The notes beneath the pieces are model-generated. The model was not told the origin of the DNA and made no database searches. It saw only the letters and a program-made list of their open reading frames with translations. From an uncultured Prevotella sp. (lineage in GTDB: Bacteria > Bacteroidota > Bacteroidia > Bacteroidales > Bacteroidaceae): DNA of 55,632 nt. The stretch is taken from NCBI GenBank assembly GCA_905236875.1, contig CAJOQT010000073.1:1-55632 (forward strand), read 5' to 3'. Shown here in pieces: positions 25,359 to 33,774 of this stretch (position 1 is its first letter; every line of letters begins with the position of its first letter). A program made the position numbers and the translations under genes.

Positions 25359-26898
25359 TTCTATGACTGATCATTTTATTTCTAAGAATCGTAACACATT
25401 TCCTGCGTTCGCTCCGATTTAACCCCAAAGCCCAGATGGAGAGTCCAGTCAAAACAACACACTCCAATGATTCTCCAATAAAAGTCTGGACGTTAACGTA
25501 TTCTACTAAAGTGTGTATATAATATGCGACAAAAACAACAGGTAAAACAGAGTAAGTAATGGGCAACAATGTCCCTATGCAAAAGCTTTTTGTGGAGAAA
25601 CTCGGCAGGATTTCATGTAATAACTTTAGACGGGCCAGCAAACATATTAAGGAAAATATAATCATTGCCCAGTAGCCCCATGTTGCCGGCAGACCTATAT
25701 AGAAAAAAAGGTAGGCAACAGGAAATGCCAATATGCTTAATCCACCTACGACGATTTGGTATTTTTTTATTTTCCCACTCGCAAGCATTGTGCGGTATAG
25801 ACATTGTGAAAGGGTCTGACACAGACTTAAGATAATGCCAAGCCGAACAAAATCAGCAGTAAATGCAGGAACTTCTTTAAGCCACACACCAAGAATGTAT
25901 TCAGTATTAATGCAAATAGGAAGGCTAATTAAGCAAAGAAGAAAGAAACTATACTTTGTACCTACAATGATAATCTGATTGATGTAGGCAAAATCTTTTG
26001 CAGCGTATGACTTGGTAATCTGTGGTGTGATAGCCATCAAGAAGTTACTTACAAAAGTATTAATAGCATGATCGACTTGACTCGCCACACCACGAGCAGC
26101 ATTGAGTGCCACACCAAAGAAGAGATTTGTCAGTATGTTGATGCCATGTCCATTGAGATTCGATGCCATGGAGCCGATGAAATTCCATCCAGAGAATCCC
26201 AGCATCTCACGGAAGATGCTCTTGTCAAACGAAAAAGAGTAGCGACACAAAGGGAAGTTACGTGTGCAGTATAAGCCATATATTATACGTAATATAACAG
26301 CTATGAGCGTCATGAATATGGCATACACAATAAGTGAATCAAAAAAAATATAAAAGAGAGCATATACGCATACGAGCTTTGCAACAACCTCAAAGATACT
26401 GATGTATGCAAATGCATCCATTTTCTCGTAGGCTATAATGGCTGCATTATAGGGAATACTAATGATATTGATACAAAATGTAAGTACAGAACAATGAAAA
26501 ACCCAATTCGCGGCCATCATGCGCTCTGGAGCAATATTCATTTCGTAATTGAGAAACCATAACCCAATCGTTTCAAGTAAAACAAGGATTATTGCAGATA
26601 GGAGCAGATGAACAGAAACTGTAGTGGAGAAGACTCTCTTTATTTCAGGATTAGGCTTCCCAAGTTCAAAAGCTATAAAACGTTGACTGGCCGCAACAAG
26701 AGTGCCACTTAACATAGAGAACATTGCCACGAAACCGCCAACAGCATTATATATTCCATAGTCATCAACTCCAAGTGCATCCAATATGACACGACTGGTG
26801 AAAATGGAAATAGCCATAACAAACATAGTGCGAAGATACAGGAAAAGCGTATTCTTCACTACTCGTTGACTGTTATGTTGTGGCATTTTGTTCGTCAT
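25351..26898 (-). CDS. polysaccharide flippase (Wzx-like, MOP superfamily)
   Basis: A 515-aa integral inner-membrane protein that flips lipid-linked repeat units to the periplasm. About 12-14 hydrophobic segments are seen; the N-terminus NTLFLYLRTMFVMAISIFTSRVILDALGVDDYGIYNAVGGFVAMFSM is the standard flippase opening. TTVSVHLLLSAIILVLLETIGLWFLN and GFSGWNFIGSMASNLNGHGINILTNLFFG are further family blocks. Length and topology fit the Wzx/RfbX group. Between the polymerase gene (29 bp upstream) and the fusion gene (8-bp overlap), as expected in a Wzy-dependent locus. AT-rich. Confidence 0.93.
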   Translation of the reverse strand: MTNKMPQHNSQRVVKNTLFLYLRTMFVMAISIFTSRVILDALGVDDYGIYNAVGGFVAMFSMLSGTLVAASQRFIAFELGKPNPEIKRVFSTTVSVHLLLSAIILVLLETIGLWFLNYEMNIAPERMMAANWVFHCSVLTFCINIISIPYNAAIIAYEKMDAFAYISIFEVVAKLVCVYALFYIFFDSLIVYAIFMTLIAVILRIIYGLYCTRNFPLCRYSFSFDKSIFREMLGFSGWNFIGSMASNLNGHGINILTNLFFGVALNAARGVASQVDHAINTFVSNFLMAITPQITKSYAAKDFAYINQIIIVGTKYSFFLLCLISLPICINTEYILGVWLKEVPAFTADFVRLGIILSLCQTLSQCLYRTMLASGKIKKYQIVVGGLSILAFPVAYLFFYIGLPATWGYWAMIIFSLICLLARLKLLHEILPSFSTKSFCIGTLLPITYSVLPVVFVAYYIHTLVEYVNVQTFIGESLECVVLTGLSIWALGLNRSERRKCVTILRNKMISHRND

Positions 26899-26927
26899 TG
26901 AATTCTTCGAGTGTCTATCCTTTGCCT

Positions 26928-28316
26928 TTATATACTATTTGCTCTTTTCATATACAAATCTTCTCCGAGCATAAGTATATAGAAAATGATGAAGTATTGC
27001 ATATAGCCATATTCTCCAGTTATACATGCATAAGCGATATAGAAAATAAATAAGGAATGGAGTAAGGCTGCTATTGGACGTATCCTTCTGTTGTTGTACT
27101 TCAAAATGATTGTACCCATCACAAACCACAATAATACACCAACCATTCCAGAATTGCATATAACAACAAAAATCAAACTCTCAAAATGCAAAATAGTGGG
27201 ATGTCCTTCATTTTGTGAGAGATAGTAACCTACCCAACCAAATCCTTTGCCTTCGAGAAACGCATCTTTGATTTCTACAAAACAACCTTCCAACTGCGAA
27301 AGACGCATTTCCAACGAAGAACCACTAACGTTTGAACTACCTTCATCAAAAATGGATCCTAAATAGTTAGAAAGCCAAGGAGAGAATGTTGTAATAATCC
27401 AAAGGGCACCTCCTATCATTAGAAAAGTAAAGAAGATCTTGAATTTTCGCAGATAAAACAGATAGAACAAACCTACCACGGATGTTGCAACTATGACAGA
27501 ACGTACACCACAGAGAAGCATGTCAGTCAATATAATCAATGACATGACATATAGAAGACGTTTCGATATATTACCTTTGTTCCGGTATAAATATAGTAAT
27601 GCCAAACCCAGAAAGAGACCAAACATCATAGGATGGGAAAAAACTGAAGATATTCGCCCGAAAAGACGATCTTCAACTATTGGGTTGTCATTACGAAATA
27701 CGATGTCTTCATCTATTATCATATCATCGTCTAATGTCCCATCATCAACCATTCCACTATGTCCTGCAGCATAAGCCATATTAAATCCTTCACCATTTAC
27801 TTCAGAGACGACCATCACATACGGGTTAACACCTGGCATTGTGGTTAGAAATAATCCATATAATGTAGCAATGACGATACACCCTATGAGGACTTTACGA
27901 TATAGCTTAAGAGAATTGTGGTTAATGATAATATCATTCCAAATTACGAAAGGCAATATTAAATACTTCATGACCTGCACACGCCAAGTATTAATGGATT
28001 CACTGAATGGCAGGCCATCCTGAAATGGCATAACTATTAGTGAGACTCCAAAATAGATGACAAAGGGAAGCAACGGACACCAATCGAATTTGAGAAGTTT
28101 CTTCTTATATCGATAATATAAAAATGCTATCAAAAGAAGTATGTTGATGAAATTCCATTGGAGGACAAAACCTTCAATATCAATCTTCATATATGGCACA
28201 AGAAATATGTAGGCCAAGTATGATGCTACACCTATACGGAACCTATAAAATAGCATAATCACTATAAAGGCGACCCATAGAGATTGTAGTAATTGTACAA
28301 TTGTAAATAAATCCAT
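26928..28316 (-). CDS. O-antigen polymerase-like membrane protein (Wzy-like)
   Basis: A 462-aa protein with about 10-12 membrane helices and one large loop (about residues 165-215, acidic, containing GHSGMVDDGTLDDDMIIDEDI) that would lie in the periplasm. FSHPMMFGLFLGLALLYLY and the GKGFGWVGYYLSQNEGHPTILHFESLIFVVICNSGMVGVLLW block are of the O-antigen ligase/polymerase (PF04932) kind; Wzy proteins share little sequence. It is read as the repeat-unit polymerase because the locus also has a flippase and a priming transferase and no other candidate. It starts 7 bp after the UpxY-like gene. Confidence 0.85.
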   Translation of the reverse strand: MDLFTIVQLLQSLWVAFIVIMLFYRFRIGVASYLAYIFLVPYMKIDIEGFVLQWNFINILLLIAFLYYRYKKKLLKFDWCPLLPFVIYFGVSLIVMPFQDGLPFSESINTWRVQVMKYLILPFVIWNDIIINHNSLKLYRKVLIGCIVIATLYGLFLTTMPGVNPYVMVVSEVNGEGFNMAYAAGHSGMVDDGTLDDDMIIDEDIVFRNDNPIVEDRLFGRISSVFSHPMMFGLFLGLALLYLYRNKGNISKRLLYVMSLIILTDMLLCGVRSVIVATSVVGLFYLFYLRKFKIFFTFLMIGGALWIITTFSPWLSNYLGSIFDEGSSNVSGSSLEMRLSQLEGCFVEIKDAFLEGKGFGWVGYYLSQNEGHPTILHFESLIFVVICNSGMVGVLLWFVMGTIILKYNNRRIRPIAALLHSLFIFYIAYACITGEYGYMQYFIIFYILMLGEDLYMKRANSI

Positions 28317-28323
28317 TACATTT

Positions 28324-28956
28324 TTATTTATCTAATAGTTTCAGAAAGGCGGGTGGTACGAAAGTGATGGCCACAGCCGCCAAACCCTGGAGCTGCACGA
28401 CGACGTGCTTGTTCCTGCGAATGCGCATGATGACGCCTTCTACACCAGCAAAAGGGCCTTCAACCACTTCTACACGCCGACTTACCTTGTCGGCAACCGA
28501 TTCCCAATTGAGGAACATGACGCTATCGTCGGTCACAGAAGCGACTCGAATGAAGTTCTGCATCTGTCGGTCGCTGACAGTGAGTATTTCTGATTTATGC
28601 AAAGAAGACGATGTGCGGCAAGTGATGTATCGTAGTGGTGCAAAGTCCTTCTGAAACATCTTGAGTCTGGTGATGTGTTCTTGTGTGGAACGGACGAAGA
28701 TGAGATTGTGTATGGCTGGCACGAGTGTGCGGTGTAGGCTGCCATCGGTATCCACCAGCTCATATTTCATAGGCAGGAAGTGCTCAATGCCTTGTTTCTC
28801 AAGTGCTGCCTTTACCTTCAGCTCCTGGCTGTAGGTGACTCGCATGGGATACCAAAGAGGGTCACCTCCTTGTTGCAAGGAAGCGGCCGTTTGCTTCATT
28901 TTATCGTAAATATCTTGTTCCACCAGAGACTCTGCTGATATCCAGCACAACTGCAT
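28324..28956 (-). CDS. UpxY-like transcription antiterminator (NusG family)
   Basis: First gene of the exopolysaccharide operon. UpxY proteins are specialised NusG paralogues that keep RNA polymerase elongating through their own polysaccharide operon. The NusG N-terminal fold is LWYPMRVTYSQELKVKAALEKQGIEHFLPMKYELV (about residues 33-67) with LIFVRSTQEHI, and the KOW-type end is RVEVVEGPFAGVEGVIMRIRRNKHVVVQL. As written it is 210 aa, about 30 longer than usual. ATGs at residues 20 (28899) and 38 would fit the family better and would leave a longer 5' leader, where UpxY acts; with the first ATG the leader is only about 10 nt. No UpxZ-like gene follows, unlike Bacteroides fragilis loci. Confidence 0.9.
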   Translation of the reverse strand: MQLCWISAESLVEQDIYDKMKQTAASLQQGGDPLWYPMRVTYSQELKVKAALEKQGIEHFLPMKYELVDTDGSLHRTLVPAIHNLIFVRSTQEHITRLKMFQKDFAPLRYITCRTSSSLHKSEILTVSDRQMQNFIRVASVTDDSVMFLNWESVADKVSRRVEVVEGPFAGVEGVIMRIRRNKHVVVQLQGLAAVAITFVPPAFLKLLDK

Positions 28957-28973
28957 TGGTGTAAATTTGACTG

Positions 28974-29004
28974 CAAAGGTATTACATTTTGTTGAATTAG
29001 CAAA
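28974..29004 (-). promoter_or_regulatory. promoter of the exopolysaccharide operon
   Basis: On the minus strand, TTTG (29001-29004), exactly 19 bp, TACCTTTG (28974-28981), 17 bp before the first ATG. A full consensus match. No inverted repeats flank it, so there is no sign of an invertible promoter. Confidence 0.8.
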
Positions 29005-29021
29005 GAAAAAAAAGTTTTCCT

Positions 29022-29052
29022 TTTGGAATTCGCTGAATTATTTGTACCTTTG
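29022..29052 (+). promoter_or_regulatory. promoter of the DPP5-like peptidase gene
   Basis: TTTG (29022-29025), exactly 19 bp, TACCTTTG (29045-29052), 60 bp before the ATG. Its -33 box is 17 bp from that of the divergent exopolysaccharide promoter, so one regulator could cover both. Confidence 0.8.
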
Positions 29053-29069
29053 ACCCGAAAAAAGATAGA

Positions 29070-29112
29070 AATGAGATAATGAGATATTGAAATAATGAGA
29101 TAATGAGATATT
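29070..29112 (+). repeat. 19-bp direct repeat in the peptidase leader
   Basis: AATGAGATAATGAGATATT occurs exactly twice (29070-29088 and 29094-29112), and the second copy abuts the ATG at 29113. Each copy itself contains ATGAGATA units. It fills nearly all of the 5' leader. Confidence 0.75.
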
Positions 29113-31344
29113 ATGAAAACGAAAAGAATCATGATGGTTGCTGTAGCAGTGCTTATAGCACTGGGCAGCTTAAATGCACAAGAAGACGTGAACATTAAAA
29201 AAAGTAACATCAGACTGACCAGCCGCTTAATGACACCAGAGGCTTTGTGGGCTATGGGTCGCATCGGCAGCTATGCTTCATCACCCGACGGCCAACGCAT
29301 TGTGTATCAGGTAGGTTACTACAGTGTGAAAGAGAACAAAAGTCATCAGGTATTGTATGTTGCTCCCCTCAAGTCCCTCTTGGAGGGAACGGCAAGTCCT
29401 GTGTTGTTGACAACAGGTAGCAAGAACGAGACCGATGCCGCATGGTTTGACAATGAACACATCAGTTTCATCAGCGGTGGTGAGATCTGGCTAATGAAGG
29501 CCGACGGCAGCGACCGCAGGCAGTTGTCGAAGACTGACGGCAACGTTGAAGGCTACAAGTTCTCTCCCGACCGCAAGAATGTCATTATCCTGAAGAGCAT
29601 TCCTTATCACGACAGCATTCAGGAGAACCCCAGCGACCTGCCGAAGGCAACGGGACGGTTGGTCACTGACCTGATGTACCGCCACTGGGACCACTATGTG
29701 GAGAGCATACAGCATCCTTTCCTTGCGAAATTAGAAATGAGAAATGAGAAATTAGAAATGTCTGCAGACATGACGGACATTCTGGAGGGTGAGCCGTACG
29801 AGTGTCCGATGGAGCCGTTCGGCGGCATCGAACAACTGGACTGGAGCGCCAACTCGGATATGATAGCTTATACCTGTAGGAAGAAGACGGGTGTAGCCTA
29901 CTCCATCTCTACAGACTCTGACATCTTCCTATATAATATAAGTACGCACGAAACGACGAACCTCTGCAAAGCGGAAGACTACGAGGAACCAGCTGTTGAT
30001 CCGACCAAGACACTGAGAGATCAGGCAGTAAACAGCGCCGACAACATGATCAACCACCCCGGCTACGACCAGAACCCAAAGTTCTCACCCGACGGCAGAT
30101 ATGTTGCATGGCTGTCGATGGCTCGTGACGGCTATGAGTCAGACCGTCAGCGGCTGTGTGTCTTTGATTTGGTCAGAGGCAGAGAGTTCTTTGTCACAGA
30201 GTCTTTCGACTCGAATGTCGATGACTTCTGCTGGAGCGACAACAAGGATGCATGGATATACTTTATCGGTGTGTGGCACGGAACAGAGAACCTCTATGCC
30301 ATCACGCTCAAACAGCCGAAGGACATTGACCAGAATCCAATAACAAATGTGGTTCAGCTTACCAACGACTGGGCTGACTGGGGTTCGCTACAAATAGTGA
30401 ACAACGGCAAGCAGCTGCTTATGGAGCGACACTGCTATACGTCGCCTGCCGACCTCTATGTCGTAACACCCAACACGAAGAAGCCAGAGAAGACCGTCGT
30501 CACACAGATTACGGAGGAGAACAAGCATATACTGGACCAGTTGGACAAGCCCAAGGTTCAGCAGCGCTGGGTGAAGACCACCGACGGGAAGGACATGCTC
30601 TACTGGATTATCCTTCCGCCAAACTTCGACAAAAACCAGAAGTACCCCACCCTGCTGTTCTGTGAGGGTGGTCCGCAAAGCCCCGTCAGCCAGTTCTGGA
30701 GCTACCGCTGGAACTTCATGATCATGGCCTCACACGGCTACGTCATCATCGCTCCCAACCGCCATGGTCTGCCAGGTTTCGGCAGCGAGTGGTGCGAGGA
30801 GATCAGCGGCGACTGGACGGGTCAGTGCATGAATGATTATCTGACGGCTATTGACGATGCCGCCCAGAACCTGCCCTACGTCGATAAGGAGCGGTTAGGT
30901 GCCGTAGGTGCCTCGTTCGGCGGATTCTCCGTCTATTATCTGGCAGGTCATCACGACAAACGTTTCAAGTGCTTCATTGCCCACGACGGAGCCTTCAACC
31001 TCGAAGCAATGTACACGGAAACCGAGGAGAACTGGTTCTCGAACTGGGAGTATGACGATGCATACTGGAACAAGGACCGCACGGCGAATGCCGACAAGAC
31101 ATATAAGAACTCACCGCATCTGTTTGTAGATCAGTGGGACACACCGATACTCTGCATTCACGGTGAGAAGGACTACCGCATCAACGCCACACAAGGCATG
31201 TCGGCTTTCAACGCTGCCCGCATGCGGGGCATTGAGGCTCAACTGCTCATCTTCCCTGACGAGAACCACTGGGTGCTGAAACCCCAGAATGGAATCCTGT
31301 GGCAGCGTACCTATTTCAACTGGCTGGACCGCTGGTTGAAGTAA
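29113..31344 (+). CDS. S9 family serine peptidase, DPP5-like
   Basis: A 743-aa exported peptidase of the prolyl-oligopeptidase family; the start (MTPEALWAMGRIGSYASSPDGQRIVYQVGYYSV) is closest to bacterial dipeptidyl-peptidase 5 of periplasmic peptide-users. Signal peptide: MKTKRIMMVAVAVLIALGSLNAQ. A beta-propeller (about 50-480) precedes the alpha/beta-hydrolase domain. The catalytic triad is S601 in GASFGG, D687 in HGEKDYRIN and H719 in DENHWVL. It would clip dipeptides in the periplasm to feed amino-acid uptake. Residues about 205-216 (LEMRNEKLEMSA) come from an in-frame GAAATTAGAAATGA micro-repeat inside the propeller, and residues about 84-92 from a short TCCCTC-TTG-GAGGGA palindrome. Both leave the frame open. 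It has its own promoter and a terminator. Confidence 0.93.
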   Translation: MKTKRIMMVAVAVLIALGSLNAQEDVNIKKSNIRLTSRLMTPEALWAMGRIGSYASSPDGQRIVYQVGYYSVKENKSHQVLYVAPLKSLLEGTASPVLLTTGSKNETDAAWFDNEHISFISGGEIWLMKADGSDRRQLSKTDGNVEGYKFSPDRKNVIILKSIPYHDSIQENPSDLPKATGRLVTDLMYRHWDHYVESIQHPFLAKLEMRNEKLEMSADMTDILEGEPYECPMEPFGGIEQLDWSANSDMIAYTCRKKTGVAYSISTDSDIFLYNISTHETTNLCKAEDYEEPAVDPTKTLRDQAVNSADNMINHPGYDQNPKFSPDGRYVAWLSMARDGYESDRQRLCVFDLVRGREFFVTESFDSNVDDFCWSDNKDAWIYFIGVWHGTENLYAITLKQPKDIDQNPITNVVQLTNDWADWGSLQIVNNGKQLLMERHCYTSPADLYVVTPNTKKPEKTVVTQITEENKHILDQLDKPKVQQRWVKTTDGKDMLYWIILPPNFDKNQKYPTLLFCEGGPQSPVSQFWSYRWNFMIMASHGYVIIAPNRHGLPGFGSEWCEEISGDWTGQCMNDYLTAIDDAAQNLPYVDKERLGAVGASFGGFSVYYLAGHHDKRFKCFIAHDGAFNLEAMYTETEENWFSNWEYDDAYWNKDRTANADKTYKNSPHLFVDQWDTPILCIHGEKDYRINATQGMSAFNAARMRGIEAQLLIFPDENHWVLKPQNGILWQRTYFNWLDRWLK
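29374..29388. repeat. short palindrome inside the DPP5-like gene
   Basis: TCCCTC-TTG-GAGGGA in the sequence for LKSLLEGTA. It resembles half of the GC-rich elements at 43356-43391 and 50550-50612, but it is short and could be chance. Confidence 0.35.
29727..29760. repeat. GAAATTAGAAATGA micro-repeat inside the DPP5-like gene
   Basis: 34 bp of tandem GAAATTA/GAAATGA units in frame. It encodes LEMRNEKLEM, while the flanking sequence is normal high-G+C coding DNA. Same type as 15669-15710. Confidence 0.65.
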
Positions 31345-31387
31345 AGTCCCTGAAGCCGACTCCTACCCTCTCTTAAGGGAGAAAAAA

Positions 31388-31424
31388 AAAAAGGCCATCC
31401 CCAGAAAGGAGATGGTCTTTTTTT
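31388..31424. terminator. bidirectional terminator, DPP5-like / SpoIIE genes
   Basis: AAAGGCCATC and GATGGTCTTT pair with one G-T wobble around about 11 nt. There is a T run on the plus strand (to 31424) and an A run on the left that gives a T run on the minus strand. It serves both convergent genes. Confidence 0.8.
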
Positions 31425-31446
31425 GTTTGAAATGAAAGAGTGGATA

Positions 31447-33648
31447 TTAAAATTTCTTCCTTAGTGTCAGCACGTTATACCCATTATCACGCTCATAGTT
31501 GATAGAGTCCATCAACTCACGTATCATCAGCAGTCCCAGTCCACCAATAGGACGCTCTTCTGCCGACAGTGTCGTATCGGCCAGTTCTCGCTCGGTGGGG
31601 TCAAAAGGCATACCGGCATCGGTGATTGTGACCTTCAGCCTTATGCCATCCGACTGCAAGGTAACCTTGACATCACCCTCTTGTCCTTCCGGATAAGCAT
31701 ATTCCATCACATTGACCACAGCCTCCTCCACAGCCAGCCGGATGTTACGGGCCTGCTTATCATCCAGCGGCATACGAGCCAACACCTGCCTGACAAAGTC
31801 ATTCAACTGACGGGACTGACGGACGTCATTCTTCAGCACGATTTCCTCGCACAGTTCATCGTGGTCTTCCTGCCGCTGATAACGGATAGCCAGCATGGTA
31901 AGGTCGTCGCTCTGCACAGCATTCTCTACGAACCGGTGTACGTTATTTGTCATGTAAGTTATCAACGCCTCGCAACTGTCGGTTTCCTTCAGTGATTCCA
32001 GCACCCGCTGTAGTCCGAACTGTTTGTGTGCTGCGTTTTGGGCTTCCGTCAGTCCGTCTGTATAGAGGAACAGCATCGTACCTGATTTCAGCTGCAACTC
32101 CTGCATGTCGTACCTGACATTATCAAACACGCCTAACGGTAAGTGTGGCTTGGCATCTATCGATCCCTGCCCCACCAGCACAGGACAGTCATGACCTGCA
32201 TTACAATAGCGCAGCCGTCCTGTCGGCAGATCCAACACCCCAATGAAAAAGGTAATAAACATGTTCGACTCGTTGTTCTGGCACAGCAGGTTGTTCAATA
32301 TCCGCATAATGTGTGACGGGTTGCTTCCCTTCATCGCAATGGAACGGAACAACGATTGGGCACGAGCCATGATGATGGCCGACGGCACGCCTTTTCCGCT
32401 GACATCGCCGATACAGAAGAACAACTTCTCGTCGCGAAGAAAGAAGTCGAACAAGTCACCGCCAACCTCTCTTGCCGGCACCAGGGAGCCATAGATGTCA
32501 ATGTCGTTGCGTTCCGGGAAGGGTGGAAACTGCTTGGGCAACATAGACTGCTGTATGCGCTGTGCTACAAGCAACTCACTGCCGATGCGCTCTTTCTCCA
32601 TGTCGGCACGCTGCAGCCGCAACAGATTGTGAATGGTGCGTTGGGTAATAAAGCCTATCAGCATGAATCCTATCAGCATCAGCAAGGCAATATACAAGCG
32701 CATGGAGTCCAGATTGCCATACACCTCTCTGTCGTAGCAAACCAAAGCGACCTGCCAATAAGGCGCTTCAGACATAGACAGCGTATAGATGTAGCCATCG
32801 TCTTTTTTTTCCTTATCATGAAAAGTAATGACATTGACTTGTCCGTCTTTGATAGACTCACGTTCTACCGTGCTGTCATTGATAAGCGCTATAACCCGTT
32901 CAGTGCGGCTCTTGCTGACGAAATGCTCTGACGGACCGCCAACCAACTGCCCCGACCTGGTCAGGAACAGGTTGAAGGAGGACGGACGGTAGCGATGGGT
33001 GTTCAGTGTGTCGCCCAGCCAGTTTAACGACACATCCAGACCATAGACAGCAATCATATTGCCATGATGGTCGAGCAATGGATAGGAATAGGTAGTCAGC
33101 GACTGCACACCCGTGCTGCTATTATACTGGTAAGGATCGCTCCAGAACGGTTTCCGCTCAGTCATTATCTTCTTAAAGATAGCATTCTGTGTGTAATCAT
33201 GAGTATCCTCGTCTGCTATCTGTTCCATACGAATCTCATTACCTTCCTCGTAGGCATACGGTTCAAAAAGCCTGCCCTTCTGCGGATAATAGTTGGGAAT
33301 AAAAGCCAGAAAGCCGCCCTTCACCTTCGAATCAACGATGACCATACGGTGCAGGACAGAAAACATGGAGTCGGGTTCATGGAGATTACGCTCGACATCC
33401 CACAAATGTTCCTGCAAGGTCTGTTCGGTCGAATTGAGTGTCTGTTTCAGGACATAGGACTCAACATTCAGCTCTGTCAGCACGCGATATTCCAGCTCTT
33501 CTTCAAGCAGTTCGCGGGCATAGTAGTACTGAACGGCAGAAACCAGCTCTAATAGCAAGGCTGCCAGCACAATAACAACCAGACTGCGCCAGCCGCCCTG
33601 AAGTCCCGTCAGGTGCCTGAGCCAACCCTTTTCCTGTTTTTCCTTCAT
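31447..33648 (-). CDS. Cache-domain SpoIIE-type phosphatase with C-terminal anti-sigma-like ATPase
   Basis: A 733-aa inner-membrane signalling protein. TM1 is about residues 21-41; the periplasmic double-Cache sensor is about 45-310; TM2 about 317-336. A coiled helix (LRLQRADMEKERIGSELLVAQRIQQSMLP) leads to a PP2C/SpoIIE phosphatase (about 370-595) with metal Asp residues in REVGGDLFDFF, CIGDVSGKGVPSA and LFLYTDGLTEAQ. The end (about 605-733) is an RsbW/SpoIIAB-like ATPase: IRLAVEEAVVNVMEYAYPEG (N-box), TDAGMPFDP, GGLGLLMIRELMDSINY. The opposing partners of a partner-switching module are thus on one chain. No STAS protein or sigma factor is in the window, so its target is unknown. The Cache part is homologous to those of the sensors at 39254 and 40807. 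It is monocistronic with a weak -7 box at 33668-33675. Confidence 0.92.
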   Translation of the reverse strand: MKEKQEKGWLRHLTGLQGGWRSLVVIVLAALLLELVSAVQYYYARELLEEELEYRVLTELNVESYVLKQTLNSTEQTLQEHLWDVERNLHEPDSMFSVLHRMVIVDSKVKGGFLAFIPNYYPQKGRLFEPYAYEEGNEIRMEQIADEDTHDYTQNAIFKKIMTERKPFWSDPYQYNSSTGVQSLTTYSYPLLDHHGNMIAVYGLDVSLNWLGDTLNTHRYRPSSFNLFLTRSGQLVGGPSEHFVSKSRTERVIALINDSTVERESIKDGQVNVITFHDKEKKDDGYIYTLSMSEAPYWQVALVCYDREVYGNLDSMRLYIALLMLIGFMLIGFITQRTIHNLLRLQRADMEKERIGSELLVAQRIQQSMLPKQFPPFPERNDIDIYGSLVPAREVGGDLFDFFLRDEKLFFCIGDVSGKGVPSAIIMARAQSLFRSIAMKGSNPSHIMRILNNLLCQNNESNMFITFFIGVLDLPTGRLRYCNAGHDCPVLVGQGSIDAKPHLPLGVFDNVRYDMQELQLKSGTMLFLYTDGLTEAQNAAHKQFGLQRVLESLKETDSCEALITYMTNNVHRFVENAVQSDDLTMLAIRYQRQEDHDELCEEIVLKNDVRQSRQLNDFVRQVLARMPLDDKQARNIRLAVEEAVVNVMEYAYPEGQEGDVKVTLQSDGIRLKVTITDAGMPFDPTERELADTTLSAEERPIGGLGLLMIRELMDSINYERDNGYNVLTLRKKF

Positions 33649-33667
33649 CCTTTAACTATTTTGACGG

Positions 33668-33675
33668 CAAAAATA
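33668..33675 (-). promoter_or_regulatory. possible -7 element for the SpoIIE-type gene
   Basis: TATTTTTG on the minus strand fits TAnnTTTG; ATTG lies near the -33 position. 20 bp before the ATG. Confidence 0.45.
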
Positions 33676-33719
33676 CAAAATAATTCCCAATTCTCAATTA
33701 TGAATTATGAATTATTTTG

Positions 33720-33727
33720 TACCTTTG
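33720..33727 (+). promoter_or_regulatory. -7 element for the MFS transporter gene
   Basis: TACCTTTG, 48 bp before the ATG at 33775. No TTTG is found at the expected upstream distance. It follows an AATTCTCAATTATGAATTATGA micro-repeat. Confidence 0.6.
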
Positions 33728-33774
33728 CACTCAAAATCGAAAAAATACAAATCATAAAACAGAATAATTAAACA

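Noticed and set aside
12786..28956. Genomic island with an integrase or tRNA attachment site
   Set aside because: No integrase, transposase or tRNA lies at the ends; the locus is flanked by its own terminator and promoter.
28957..29069. Invertible promoter for the polysaccharide operon
   Set aside because: Bacteroides capsule promoters often invert, but no inverted repeats flank this promoter and there is no recombinase in the window.
29070..29112. CRISPR-like repeats
   Set aside because: Only two copies with a 5-bp spacer and no cas genes; a simple direct repeat.
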